64,000 bases of DNA, taken from contig CABQGK010000002.1 of NCBI GenBank assembly GCA_902463725.1, positions 124,001-188,000 on the forward strand, written 5' to 3'. How positions within the stretch are numbered: the stretch's first letter is position 1; every line of letters begins with the position of its first letter. Source of the DNA: an uncultured Sutterella sp. (GTDB lineage: Bacteria; Pseudomonadota; Gammaproteobacteria; Burkholderiales; Burkholderiaceae_F). This document shows positions 16,955 to 25,876 of this stretch, piece after piece. The position numbers and the translations under genes were made by a program. Under the pieces are notes generated by a model. It searched no databases. It was not told the origin of the DNA and saw only the letters and a list, made by a program, of their open reading frames with translations.

Positions 16955-18433
16955 ATGTCCAAAAGTAAGCTCGAACGACTGATCCTGCCGCCAGATGATG
17001 CTGCTCGCATCGTGCTCTCGGAAGTGCTCGAGTGTGAAGTCCGCCCCAAGGACTGGAGCACAGCCTTTGCTGATACTGTCAGTCGCGATGCGCAGCAGAT
17101 TGCTGGCGATAAAGCCACACCTCAAGCTTGGCTCGCGCAGCGCGCAAAGCTGCTACTCATGCGCCTTAAGCAGAAAGATCACTTCGCGCTAGAGAGCGCT
17201 CATAACCGCGATTGGCTTGGTCGACTCCTCTTTCTTGCAACGCTGCTACTTGCCGTACTCGGCTATTGTGCGGGTGCGATGAGCGACAAGCTTTCCTCGT
17301 CGGGGAGCTATATCAATTTGCTTGCCCCACCGCTTATGGGGCTTTTGCTCTGGAACGTGCTCGTGTACGCGGCGCTTCTCGCTCAGGCGGTGCTACGTGC
17401 GCTCAACGTTCGCTTTGAGCTTCCCCTTCAAAAGGCGCTACTGCGCATCAGTTCACTCTTTGGCGCCGCAAGACTTCCAGGACGCGCGATCCAAGGCGCC
17501 TTCTTTCGAGCCTTTCTCCCTTATCGCACCAAGAGTCTTTCACATCGCGTGCGCCGAGCTTGCCACATCGCTGCGCTCGCCTTTGCCGTGGGGATTCTCA
17601 CTAGCATTGCGATTCGCGGCATAGGTAGTGCCTTCGTTGTGCACTGGGAAAGTACGTGGTTTGCGGGACGCGCCGATATCGTCACGCCCTTGATTCACAC
17701 GCTCTACGGGCTCATTCCCGTCGAGCTCCCGAGTACCGCGCCGCTACCCGACGTGCAAGGCGTGGCGGCGCTCGAACTAACGGCGCCATCCCTTGCGACC
17801 GCTTCAGCAGGCAGCGGCGGCGCAGCGCCTTGGCTATGGCGCCTAATTCAAACCGTTTTTTGGTGGGTGCTTCTGCCTCGCACGCTCTTGATTGTTTGGG
17901 AAAGTCTCTCGGTGCGGCGAGCTGATGCGCGGGTACCGCTTGACGTCTCCACCCCCTACTACCGCTCACTCTTTGCTGCGCTCTCGCCTAAAAGCGCCAT
18001 GCATTTCATGGTCGACGCATCACTCGTGACCGCCGATAGCCGCTGGCAGCTGCGCGATCGTCTTCCCTTGGGGCTCACCCAAGCCGTCAGCGCCGTGCAC
18101 TTTTGGGACACCGAAGCCGACGCTCTCATTGCCGCATGGGATGCGCACGCACGCGTGGTACCGGTCTTTAATGCGATTCACACCCCAGAGGACGATGTGC
18201 ATGGCCTCTGGCTCAAGCGCCTCGCGGAAAAACTGCCCTCGGGTTTTGCGGTTTGCGTAGACTTTACTGAGTTCGATCGGCGCTTTGGCGAGGATCTCGC
18301 CCGCCGTAGCACCCGTACCGCCCTTTGGGAGCAGTTTTTAGTCACCTATGGCGCGCGGCTTATCGTGCTCGATGAAGCCATCACGGCCGAAGTGTTTAGC
18401 GAACTGCTTAACCGCTCGACGAGCTCCACATAA
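16955..18433 (+). CDS. DUF2868 domain membrane protein
   Basis: 492-residue protein of unknown function. It begins MSKSKLERLILPPDD and has hydrophobic helices near residues 90-135, 205-235 and 290-320, suggesting an inner-membrane anchor with a cytoplasmic C-terminal domain (about residues 340-492) of alternating helices and strands. DUF2868 genes are typically paired with a DUF3482 GTPase gene, as here 158 bp downstream. The two may form a membrane-associated NTPase system; no experimental role is known to me. It starts 10 bp after thiE. Confidence 0.82.
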   Translation: MSKSKLERLILPPDDAARIVLSEVLECEVRPKDWSTAFADTVSRDAQQIAGDKATPQAWLAQRAKLLLMRLKQKDHFALESAHNRDWLGRLLFLATLLLAVLGYCAGAMSDKLSSSGSYINLLAPPLMGLLLWNVLVYAALLAQAVLRALNVRFELPLQKALLRISSLFGAARLPGRAIQGAFFRAFLPYRTKSLSHRVRRACHIAALAFAVGILTSIAIRGIGSAFVVHWESTWFAGRADIVTPLIHTLYGLIPVELPSTAPLPDVQGVAALELTAPSLATASAGSGGAAPWLWRLIQTVFWWVLLPRTLLIVWESLSVRRADARVPLDVSTPYYRSLFAALSPKSAMHFMVDASLVTADSRWQLRDRLPLGLTQAVSAVHFWDTEADALIAAWDAHARVVPVFNAIHTPEDDVHGLWLKRLAEKLPSGFAVCVDFTEFDRRFGEDLARRSTRTALWEQFLVTYGARLIVLDEAITAEVFSELLNRSTSST

Positions 18434-18437
18434 AGAG

Positions 18438-18466
18438 CCCGAGCCAGCTGCCGCATACGGCTCGGG
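18438..18466. other. hairpin between the DUF2868 and DUF3482 genes
   Basis: CCCGAGCC (18438-18445) pairs with GGCTCGGG (18459-18466) across a 13-nt loop, with no T tract. It may stabilise the upstream mRNA end or attenuate transcription into the GTPase gene. Confidence 0.35.
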
Positions 18467-18591
18467 ACGTTGGGCTCGCAAGGCGCGCGGCGGCTCTGCT
18501 CGCGAGTGGACTCGCCGCGCTCGCATGAGTTTGCGATAATAGGAGCACCATCCTTCTTTGGATTGTAGCTGCCGACAAAGGACACGCCTTC

Positions 18592-20052
18592 ATGCTCGAA
18601 ACCGACCATTTCAACATCAATCTGAGCCTCGTGAGCCACACCAACATTGGCAAAACAACGCTCGCCCGTACGCTGTTGAATGAAGACATTGGTGAGGTCG
18701 CCGACCGCGCTCACGTCACTGAAGAGGCGGATGCGCATGTGCTTGCGCGCGACCCCTCTGGCTGCGCGCTCTTGCTTTGGGATACGCCTGGATTTGGAAA
18801 CTCTGTCGCACTCGCCAAGCGCCTTGCGCAGCGACAGAACCCAATCGGCTGGTTTCTCTCTGAAGTCTGGGATCGCTTCACCAACAAAAGCTTTTGGCTC
18901 GACCAAAAGGCCATTGCCCATATTCGTGACACCTCTTCGCTCGTACTCTACTTGGTCAACGCCGCCGAGCTCCCTGCCCCAGGCAACTACATCCCCGCCG
19001 AGATGCAGATTCTCGCTTGGATCGACAAACCCGTAATCGTGCTCCTCAATCAAATGGGGCAACCGCAGCCGCGCTCGCAAGAAGAGGCGCAACTAAAAAG
19101 TTGGCGGGAGGCGCTTGCCCCGTATCCTTTCGTACGAGAAGTGCTTCCTATGGATGCTTTTGCACGCTGTTGGGTGCAGGAAGTCGCGCTCTTTGAAGCC
19201 ATTGGACGTGCCGTCCCTGAAGCACAACAAAGCGCCTTTAGCGCGCTTCAGGATACATGGATTCGTGCACGCCGCGCGCTCTACACCAAGTCCATCGATG
19301 CGATGGCACAGCATATCTGCACACTGCTCAACGCGCGGGAACTTGCGCCAACGCCCTCAGTAAAGGATCATCTGCTCGCCTTTGCAACGCAATGGGGACT
19401 CTCTAAGTCACGTAGCGCCGCACTCGAGGCTGCGCAAAGCGCCCTGACGGCCAATGCTGCAGACCGTCTTTGTCTGCTCACCCAGCGTCTCATTCGCATC
19501 AATAAGCTCAAAGAAGGTCAAACCAACCGAGAAATCCTTCGCCGTATGAAAAGCGACTGGGAAATGGTCGCAACGGGCATTGCCCCGGGGAACGCCGCCG
19601 CGATTGGTGCTGGCGTCGGTATCGCGGGTGGCGCCGCCGCAGGTGCCGCAGTCGACGTGGGCACAGGGGGACTCTCCATGGGACTTGGCTCTTTGGTGGG
19701 CGGCTTGCTTGGCGCAATTGGTGGCGCGGGCGCTGCCGCGATCTACAACGCGAGCCATCAAAAAGAAGGGATTGAAATTTCTTGGAGCGCCGATGCACTC
19801 AACGGATTCTTCCTCGAAACGCTACTGCTCTACATGGCTGTTGCTCATTTTGGTCGTGGCCGCGGTGAGTGGCAGCAGAGCGAATCCCCCGCCTTTTGGA
19901 AAACCGCGCTGAGCGAAGCGATTTCGCAGAATCCGCCCGACTGGAAGGCGCTCAAAAAAACGGATCCCGAAGGGAGCATCGGCGAGTTGACGCGACTGAT
20001 AGACGCCGCGCTTCGTATTGTTTTTGAAAAGCTCTATGCACGCCACCCGTAG
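18592..20052 (+). CDS. DUF3482 domain GTPase
   Basis: 486 residues. The N-terminal half is a TRAFAC-type GTPase: P-loop SHTNIGKTTLART near residue 14-26 (Ser replaces the usual first Gly), switch I region threonines, the Walker B/G3 motif WDTPGFG near residue 65, and a degenerate G4 NQMG where NKxD is usual. The C-terminal half carries a long glycine/alanine-rich zipper (positions 19576-19750) that could insert into or lie on a membrane, then the DUF3482 tail. AAAGGA precedes the ATG. The partner DUF2868 gene is directly upstream. Function unknown; the weak G4 leaves base specificity open. Confidence 0.82.
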   Translation: MLETDHFNINLSLVSHTNIGKTTLARTLLNEDIGEVADRAHVTEEADAHVLARDPSGCALLLWDTPGFGNSVALAKRLAQRQNPIGWFLSEVWDRFTNKSFWLDQKAIAHIRDTSSLVLYLVNAAELPAPGNYIPAEMQILAWIDKPVIVLLNQMGQPQPRSQEEAQLKSWREALAPYPFVREVLPMDAFARCWVQEVALFEAIGRAVPEAQQSAFSALQDTWIRARRALYTKSIDAMAQHICTLLNARELAPTPSVKDHLLAFATQWGLSKSRSAALEAAQSALTANAADRLCLLTQRLIRINKLKEGQTNREILRRMKSDWEMVATGIAPGNAAAIGAGVGIAGGAAAGAAVDVGTGGLSMGLGSLVGGLLGAIGGAGAAAIYNASHQKEGIEISWSADALNGFFLETLLLYMAVAHFGRGRGEWQQSESPAFWKTALSEAISQNPPDWKALKKTDPEGSIGELTRLIDAALRIVFEKLYARHP

Positions 20053-20082
20053 GAGCAACGCATAGCGCACCGCACTGACATC

Positions 20083-20580
20083 ATGCTGAATAATTTTCTA
20101 GCTATCGACTTTGAAACTGCCAATCGCGAACGCTCTAGCGTCTGTAGCGTGGGCGTCGTCCTCGTTGAAGAGCACAAAATTGTGGATCAGTTCTACAGCC
20201 TCATCAAACCCGAGCCCAACTATTACTCGCGCTTCAATACGGCTGTGCATGGACTCAGTGCGCGTGACACAAACTCTGCACCACTCTTTCCTGAGGTCTG
20301 GGCTCAGATCGCACCGTTCATTAAAGATTATCCACTCGTCGCACACAACTCCCCGTTTGATGAGAGTTGCCTCAAGTCAGTATTTGCGCACTACCAAATG
20401 GTCTACCCAACGCAGTACCACTTTCTGTGCACCTGCCGCGCTTCACGACGCATCAATACAATGCTCCCCAATCACAAACTCGATACGGTGGCCGCGCACT
20501 ACGGCTTTGACCTGCATAACCACCACCATGCCTTGGCCGATGCACTCGCCTGCGCGCACATCGCCCTCAATATTTTCTAA
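20083..20580 (+). CDS. DnaQ-like DEDDh 3'-5' exonuclease domain protein
   Basis: 165-residue stand-alone exonuclease domain. The four acidic residues and histidine of the DEDDh family are visible: D and E in LAIDFETAN (residues 7-11), D in AHNSPFDESCL, and the H-x4-D pair in HHALADALA near the C-terminus. It could proofread, trim RNA or degrade DNA; no extra domain helps decide. It starts 31 bp after the DUF3482 gene and is followed by a TPR-like gene. Confidence 0.88.
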   Translation: MLNNFLAIDFETANRERSSVCSVGVVLVEEHKIVDQFYSLIKPEPNYYSRFNTAVHGLSARDTNSAPLFPEVWAQIAPFIKDYPLVAHNSPFDESCLKSVFAHYQMVYPTQYHFLCTCRASRRINTMLPNHKLDTVAAHYGFDLHNHHHALADALACAHIALNIF

Positions 20581-20606
20581 CCCCAGCCTAAAGAGGAGAA
20601 CGCATT

Positions 20607-21038
20607 ATGGATGCCACGCTTGCTGAAGACATCACGGAGCTCATCGAGCTAGGCATTCACCTCAAGCAGCACGGTCGAATCGATGAGGCCTTAGCGGTTT
20701 GGGAAGAAGCGTTTACGCAACTTCCCGTGCTCACCGAGCACCCACAAGGCCTTTGGCTAGCAATCGCGCTTGGCGAGCAGCATTACCTACGGCGGCATTT
20801 CGCCGAAGCGCACACCTACTTTTACGCCGCTTGGCAAGCAATGCCCGAAGAGGATGATCGGCTCGCGAAACTACTCGCTCGACTCGCCGAGTGCCTTCAC
20901 GAGTTGGGTGACACGGATGGAGCGCTCGAGTTTCTCATGCGCGCGACCATGGAGCGTAGCGACATGCAGGAGCGTGTCAACGAGGCCTTTGAGGGCATGA
21001 GCATTCTCTCAATGCCGCGCGGCGGAAAACTCAACTGA
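20607..21038 (+). CDS. TPR-like helical protein, 143 aa
   Basis: All-helical small protein whose repeats resemble tetratricopeptides: GRIDEALAVWEEAFTQLP, RRHFAEAHTYFYAAWQAMP and LGDTDGALEFLMRA are spaced about 35-40 residues apart. No signal peptide is present. A strong ribosome site AAGAGGAGAAC precedes the ATG. It lies 26 bp behind the exonuclease gene and likely shares its transcript, ending at the hairpin at 21072. It could serve as a scaffold for partner proteins; function not known. Confidence 0.7.
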   Translation: MDATLAEDITELIELGIHLKQHGRIDEALAVWEEAFTQLPVLTEHPQGLWLAIALGEQHYLRRHFAEAHTYFYAAWQAMPEEDDRLAKLLARLAECLHELGDTDGALEFLMRATMERSDMQERVNEAFEGMSILSMPRGGKLN

Positions 21039-21071
21039 CGCGCGCACACCGCGCACTCGCTCCAAACGACG

Positions 21072-21106
21072 AAGGCCTCGCTAGTACCAATGCTTAGCGA
21101 GGCCTT
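21072..21106. terminator. bidirectional hairpin between convergent genes
   Basis: AAGGCCTCGCTA (21072-21083) pairs perfectly with TAGCGAGGCCTT (21095-21106), 12 bp. It lies between the TPR-like gene and secF, which face each other. T tracts are short on both sides. Confidence 0.65.
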
Positions 21107-21164
21107 TGACTGGATGAGAGGCCTTGAGCGCACCGCAGCAGCGAGCTGCTCAAGGCCCATAGCT

Positions 21165-22097
21165 TTACGGGACCAACTGCTCGACTTCGTCTTTCTTGAC
21201 TGGCTTGACGAGGTCTTCACGCTTGACGCCGAGATAGACGGCAATTGCCGCTGCCACGAACACCGAGGAGTACACGCCCAAGCAAATACCGATGGTGAGC
21301 GCAAGCGCAAAGTAGTGCAGCGCGGGACCACCAAAGAAGAACATCGAAAGCGTCATGCAAAGCGTCGAGGTATGCGTGATCACCGTACGAGAGATCGTCG
21401 CCGTAATAGCCGAATTAATCACCTCAATCGTGTCAGCGCGGCGCATCGTGCGAAAGTGCTCACGAACACGGTCAAAAATAATCACCGACTCATTGACGGA
21501 GTAGCCGAGCACGGCGAGCACCGCAGCGAGCACAGGAAGCGAAAACTCCCACTCCATGATGGAGAAAATGCCCACTACGATAAAGACGTCGTGCAAGTTC
21601 GCGATGATTGCTGCCACCGAGAACTTCCATTCGAAACGAAACGCCAAGTAGATCATGATCCCTGCGACAACCAACGCCAGCGCCGTGCCGCCGTCGCGCG
21701 CGAGTTCTTCACCCACTTGCGGGCCCACAAACTCCGTGCGAGTGAGCTGCGCCTCGGGCGTGCTCGCCTGAATGACCTTCATGACTTCAGCGGCAACTTG
21801 CGAAGAGTTCTGGCCCTCTTTGTTCGGCATGCGAATGACCACGTCACTCGCCGTACCAAACGTCTGCACCAGTACCTCTTTGCTCACGCTCTTGAGTTCA
21901 TCGCGGATCTGCTCCGTGTTAGCCGCGCTCGGGTAGTGCACTTCCATTTGAGTGCCCCCCGTAAACTCGATCGAGAATGTCAATCCATGGGTAATCAACC
22001 AACCCACGGCAACCACAAAGCTCACGATAGAAATGGCATTGAGGATATGCCGATACTTCATGAACGGAATGGTTTTGTGAATGCGGAAGAATTCCAT
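21165..22097 (-). CDS. secF: protein translocase subunit SecF
   Basis: Works with SecD and YajC to use the proton motive force for completing protein export through SecYEG. Six membrane helices surround a periplasmic domain. Family motifs visible: FSIEFTGGTQMEV after helix 1, VGPQVGEELARDGG and the GYSVNESVIIFDRVRE stretch. 310 residues is normal. It begins 19 bp after the secD stop. Confidence 0.96.
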   Translation of the reverse strand: MEFFRIHKTIPFMKYRHILNAISIVSFVVAVGWLITHGLTFSIEFTGGTQMEVHYPSAANTEQIRDELKSVSKEVLVQTFGTASDVVIRMPNKEGQNSSQVAAEVMKVIQASTPEAQLTRTEFVGPQVGEELARDGGTALALVVAGIMIYLAFRFEWKFSVAAIIANLHDVFIVVGIFSIMEWEFSLPVLAAVLAVLGYSVNESVIIFDRVREHFRTMRRADTIEVINSAITATISRTVITHTSTLCMTLSMFFFGGPALHYFALALTIGICLGVYSSVFVAAAIAVYLGVKREDLVKPVKKDEVEQLVP

Positions 22098-22115
22098 CTT
22101 AGTATCACCTCTGCC

Positions 22116-24008
22116 TTATTTCTTTTCGCTATCAAGGCTAGGACGCCAAATCTGTCCAATATGCACTCGGGTGAGCTTTTTCTTGCGACCGTAGATCAGA
22201 TTGATCATGGCACGAGAAACCGTCACCGAGGTGAAGATGGACGTGCAGATACCGATACAGTGCACCACCGCAAAGCCGCGAACTGGACCAGAGCCGAAAA
22301 TGAGCAACGCCAAACCAGCAATTAAACTCGTGATGTTGGAGTCCAAAATCGTGGCAAACGCACGTTCGTAACCTTCATTGATCGCGGTTTGTGGGGCACG
22401 CCCAACGCGCAACTCTTCACGAATACGCTCGTTAATAAGCACGTTCGAGTCCACGGCCATACCGAGAGTGAGCGCAATAGCGGCAATACCCGGTAGGGTG
22501 AGTGTTGCCTGTAGCATCGAGAGAATGGCCACCAGCATCATGACGTTGGAGATGAGCGAAATCGCGCTCACCACACCAAAGACCTGATAGTAGACGGCCA
22601 TAAAGAGTGCGATGATGATAAAGCCATAGAGCGTGGAGCGGAAGCCTGCTTCAATATTGGCTTCACCCAAACTCGGCCCAATGAGGCGCTCTTCGACAAT
22701 TTCCATCGGCGCTGCGAGCGAGCCCGCACGTAGCAGTAGCGCCGTGTCCGTAGCTTCAACAGCGGTCATACGGCCAGAAATCTGCACACGGCCACCGCCA
22801 ATTTCTTGGCGAACCACTGGCGCCGTGACCACTTCACCTTTGCCCTTTTCAAAAAGGATGATGGCGATACGCTTGCCGACGTTATCGCGTGTAACGTCCT
22901 TGAAGATGCGCGCGCCGCGATTATCGAGTTCAAGGTTAACCGTCGGCTCCTGTGTCTGCGAGTCAAACCCAGGCTGCGCGTCGTTGAGATTGTCACCAGT
23001 GAGGATCACGCGACGCTTCACGAGCAGGGCATTGCCTTCGCGGTCGAGGAATTTCTCGTCGCCAAAGGGAACGTTGCCGCTAGCGAGCTGCGAGAGTGCT
23101 TCAGGACTATCGTCGACGAGACGCACTTCAAGCGTTGCGGTACGCCCCAAAATATCCTTGGCCTTGGCGGTGTCCTGCACGCCTGGGAGCTGAACCACAA
23201 TACGGTCAGCCCCTTGCTGTGCAATCACTGGTTCCGCCACGCCAAGCTCGTTAATACGGTTATGCAGCGTAGAGATGTTTTGCTTGAGCGCGGTGTCTTG
23301 CACTGCGCGCATGGCCTTCTGCGAGAGCGTTGCGCGCAACACATAGGGCGCAGCATTCGACTCAGGCAACGTCAGCAGCATATCGGGCTGCGTATTACGC
23401 ATCAGGTCGTTGGCCTTGGCGCGCTCTTCAGCATCGGCAAAACTCACTTCCACCGTGTCCCCCGTGCGGCTAATGCCCGTATGGCGGATACGCTTGTCGC
23501 GCAACTGTGTGCGGATATCGTTGAGCGAGGCTTCCATTCGCTTGGCAACCGCCGCGGTCATATCCACCTGCAGCAAGAAATGCACGCCACCGCGCAGGTC
23601 AAGCCCGAGATACATCGGTAAGGCGTTAATCGAGAGTAGCCAGCTCGGTGTATTTGGCACCAAGTTGAGCGCAACGACATAAGAAGGATCGGCGGGATCT
23701 TTGTTGAGAGCTTTTTCCAGCACTTCACGAGCCTGCAGCTGCTTTTCAGCTTCCGTCGGCTCAAAACGAACGCGGATCGTATTCTGCTGAGCGCCCTGCT
23801 CGTAGAAAACGCCGTTCGGGTGCAGGCCAGCTGCCGCAAGCAGAGACTCTACGTTGTGCAGCGTGTCCTCGGTGACCTTGACGGTCGCCTTGCCAGAACT
23901 CACCTGCACCGCGGGAGACTCGCCGTAGAAATTCGGCATCGTGTAGACCACGCCAATCAGTAGCGCGATCAAGATGACGAGGTATTTCCAAAGGGGGTAG
24001 CGATTCAT
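22116..24008 (-). CDS. secD: protein translocase subunit SecD
   Basis: Larger partner of SecF. The protein starts MNRYPLWKYLVILIALLIG, the conserved N-terminal helix; the frame is open 177 bp further upstream but that extension is not family-like and has no ribosome site. The large periplasmic P1 domain includes YLGLDLRGGVHFLLQVD, followed by INELGVAEPVIAQQG and the membrane half with GMAVDSNVLINERIREE. 630 residues, usual length. The ribosome site is weak. An independent hairpin separates it from yajC. Confidence 0.96.
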   Translation of the reverse strand: MNRYPLWKYLVILIALLIGVVYTMPNFYGESPAVQVSSGKATVKVTEDTLHNVESLLAAAGLHPNGVFYEQGAQQNTIRVRFEPTEAEKQLQAREVLEKALNKDPADPSYVVALNLVPNTPSWLLSINALPMYLGLDLRGGVHFLLQVDMTAAVAKRMEASLNDIRTQLRDKRIRHTGISRTGDTVEVSFADAEERAKANDLMRNTQPDMLLTLPESNAAPYVLRATLSQKAMRAVQDTALKQNISTLHNRINELGVAEPVIAQQGADRIVVQLPGVQDTAKAKDILGRTATLEVRLVDDSPEALSQLASGNVPFGDEKFLDREGNALLVKRRVILTGDNLNDAQPGFDSQTQEPTVNLELDNRGARIFKDVTRDNVGKRIAIILFEKGKGEVVTAPVVRQEIGGGRVQISGRMTAVEATDTALLLRAGSLAAPMEIVEERLIGPSLGEANIEAGFRSTLYGFIIIALFMAVYYQVFGVVSAISLISNVMMLVAILSMLQATLTLPGIAAIALTLGMAVDSNVLINERIREELRVGRAPQTAINEGYERAFATILDSNITSLIAGLALLIFGSGPVRGFAVVHCIGICTSIFTSVTVSRAMINLIYGRKKKLTRVHIGQIWRPSLDSEKK

Positions 24009-24203
24009 AGGATGTTCATGAGCGAGAGGGTGGCACTGAGCACAACCTCGGCTCTGTTCCTCAGGTTGTCGGTTGATGGCGCCACAGGGCGTGTGTTGAG
24101 CAAAGGCCGCTCTGCGGCTTGCTACACCCCCACAAACGCCAGCTTGGAAGCAATGGGGCGCGTGCTCGTTTGTCGCACGCACCACTCTGACTGCCTAAAC
24201 TGG

Positions 24204-24241
24204 AAAAAGAGAGCGCCGCACAATAAACGGAGCTCTCTTTT
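24204..24241. terminator. hairpin with T/A flanks between yajC and secD
   Basis: AAAGAGAGC (24206-24214) pairs with GCTCTCTTT (24232-24240). Read on the minus strand it is followed by T-rich sequence, so it can stop or attenuate transcription leaving yajC before secDF. Confidence 0.65.
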
Positions 24242-24267
24242 CCAATTACTGTCGGGGCACCGATGGG

Positions 24268-24609
24268 TTAGAACTTCACCGAGCCCTTGGGCAGCACCAC
24301 GGTGACCGAGGCGCGCTGCAGGCGGATCACAACGGGCTTGCCGTCGACTTCAGCAACCTGCAGACCGACGGTCTGTTCTTCAACTGAAGCCACACGTCCC
24401 ATGAGACCACCAGCGGTAATGACTTCATCGCCACGCGTGAGCCCATCGACGAGCTTCTGGTGCTCCTTCTGACGCTTCTGCTGCGGGCGAATCAGGAAGA
24501 ACCAAAACACCACGAAGATGAGAATCAGAGGAAGGACCTGCATCAAAAATCCTTCAACGCCGCCCGGAGCGGCTTCACCCGCTGCAAGCGCTTCTTGAAC
24601 AAACACCAT
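24268..24609 (-). CDS. yajC: preprotein translocase subunit YajC
   Basis: Small single-pass inner-membrane protein of the SecDF-YajC complex. After a short N-terminal tail it shows the helix LPLILIFVVFWFFLIRPQQKRQKEHQ, quoted here only to identify FLIRPQQKR as the family signature, then a cytoplasmic beta domain (GDEVITAGGLMGRV). I prefer the ATG at 24609, with GGAG six bases upstream, over the one at 24624. Order queA-tgt-yajC-secD-secF is classic. Confidence 0.95.
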   Translation of the reverse strand: MVFVQEALAAGEAAPGGVEGFLMQVLPLILIFVVFWFFLIRPQQKRQKEHQKLVDGLTRGDEVITAGGLMGRVASVEEQTVGLQVAEVDGKPVVIRLQRASVTVVLPKGSVKF

Positions 24610-24727
24610 TTGAACTCCAGTCATTCAAAAATCATTAGTCTTTTAGGCATCACCCTCAAAAGGGCGGAAAACCGTAATTTTCCATTATAGGGGCAATGCC
24701 ATGCTTTTTGGTGACAGAACGCGGCGA

Positions 24728-25861
24728 TTACTCAACGCCGCGGGCACGATCCGCTTTGAACTGAGCCTTCCACGCTTCAAACGTTCCCGCCTCAAGTGCG
24801 TCACGCATCTCCTGCATGATGCGCAGATAGAACGAGAGATTGTGAATCGTATTGAGCCGCGCACCAAGAATCTCCCCAACCTTATGCAGATGGTGCAGGT
24901 AACTGCGGGAGAAATTTCGACACGTGTAGCAGTTACAGGTCGGATCGAGCGGACGTAAATCCGTGCGGTAACGCTGGTTCTTGAGCTTGATATCACCAAA
25001 GCGCGTAAAGAGCCATCCGTTTCGCGCATTGCGCGTGGGCATCACACAGTCGAACATATCGATGCCTTGCGAGACACCTTCGACCAAATCCTCAGGCGTA
25101 CCCACCCCCATCAGATAGCGGGGATGATCCTCAGGAAGCTTATGCACAATATGATCCATAATGCGCAGCATCTCTTCTTTAGGCTCACCCACGGAGAGCC
25201 CACCCACTGCATAGCCGTGGAAGCCCACCTCTTTGAGCCCTTCAAGCGACTCCTCACGAAGATGCTCGTACATGCCCCCTTGCACAATGCCAAAAAGCGT
25301 GTTGGGGTTTTCTAAACGGTCAAATTCATCTTTGCTACGACGAGCCCATCTGAGCGACATGCGCATCGATTTGGCTGCCTCAAGCTCCGTGGCAGGTCGG
25401 TCACCGATTTTGTATGGCGTGCACTCATCGAGCTGCATAACCACGTCGGAATTGAGCACATGCTGAATCTGCATTGACACCTCGGGCGACAAAAAGAGCT
25501 TGTCACCGTTGATCGGGTTGCGAAAATGCACGCCCTCTTCGGTAATTTTTCTCAGCTCCCCAAGGCTAAAGACCTGAAAGCCGCCCGAGTCCGTGAGAAT
25601 GGGCTTATCCCATTGCATAAAGTCGTGCAGCCCCTTGTGCGCGCCCACCACATCAAGCCCTGGGCGCAACCAAAGGTGGAAGGTGTTTCCGAGAATAATC
25701 TGAGACCCAATCTCCTTGAGCTCATAGGGCGCCATGGCTTTGACACTACCGTAGGTACCCACCGGCATAAAGATGGGGGTCTCAACAACACCATGATTGA
25801 GAGTGAGTTGACCACGGCGGGCACGCCCCGAGGTGGTCTTGACTTTAAAGGAAAAGGCCAT
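24728..25861 (-). CDS. tgt: queuine tRNA-ribosyltransferase
   Basis: Exchanges guanine 34 of GUN-anticodon tRNAs for preQ1. The catalytic aspartates are in LTDSGGFQVFSL (near residue 90) and FDCVMPTRNARNG (near residue 265); the zinc site CNCYTCRNFSRSYLHHL follows. Substrate-recognition GIVQGG and AVGGLSVGEP are intact. 377 residues, normal. It starts 15 bp downstream of queA, so both are one operon. Confidence 0.97.
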   Translation of the reverse strand: MAFSFKVKTTSGRARRGQLTLNHGVVETPIFMPVGTYGSVKAMAPYELKEIGSQIILGNTFHLWLRPGLDVVGAHKGLHDFMQWDKPILTDSGGFQVFSLGELRKITEEGVHFRNPINGDKLFLSPEVSMQIQHVLNSDVVMQLDECTPYKIGDRPATELEAAKSMRMSLRWARRSKDEFDRLENPNTLFGIVQGGMYEHLREESLEGLKEVGFHGYAVGGLSVGEPKEEMLRIMDHIVHKLPEDHPRYLMGVGTPEDLVEGVSQGIDMFDCVMPTRNARNGWLFTRFGDIKLKNQRYRTDLRPLDPTCNCYTCRNFSRSYLHHLHKVGEILGARLNTIHNLSFYLRIMQEMRDALEAGTFEAWKAQFKADRARGVE

Positions 25862-25876
25862 GAGAGGACTCCTGTC

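Noticed and set aside
21090..22325. 411-codon plus-strand open frame opposite secF/secD
   Set aside because: It is the antisense shadow of strongly conserved secF and secD and has unnatural composition.
24009..24185. 59-residue N-terminal extension of SecD
   Set aside because: Not family-like, no ribosome site; MNRYPLWKYL at 24008 is the conserved start.
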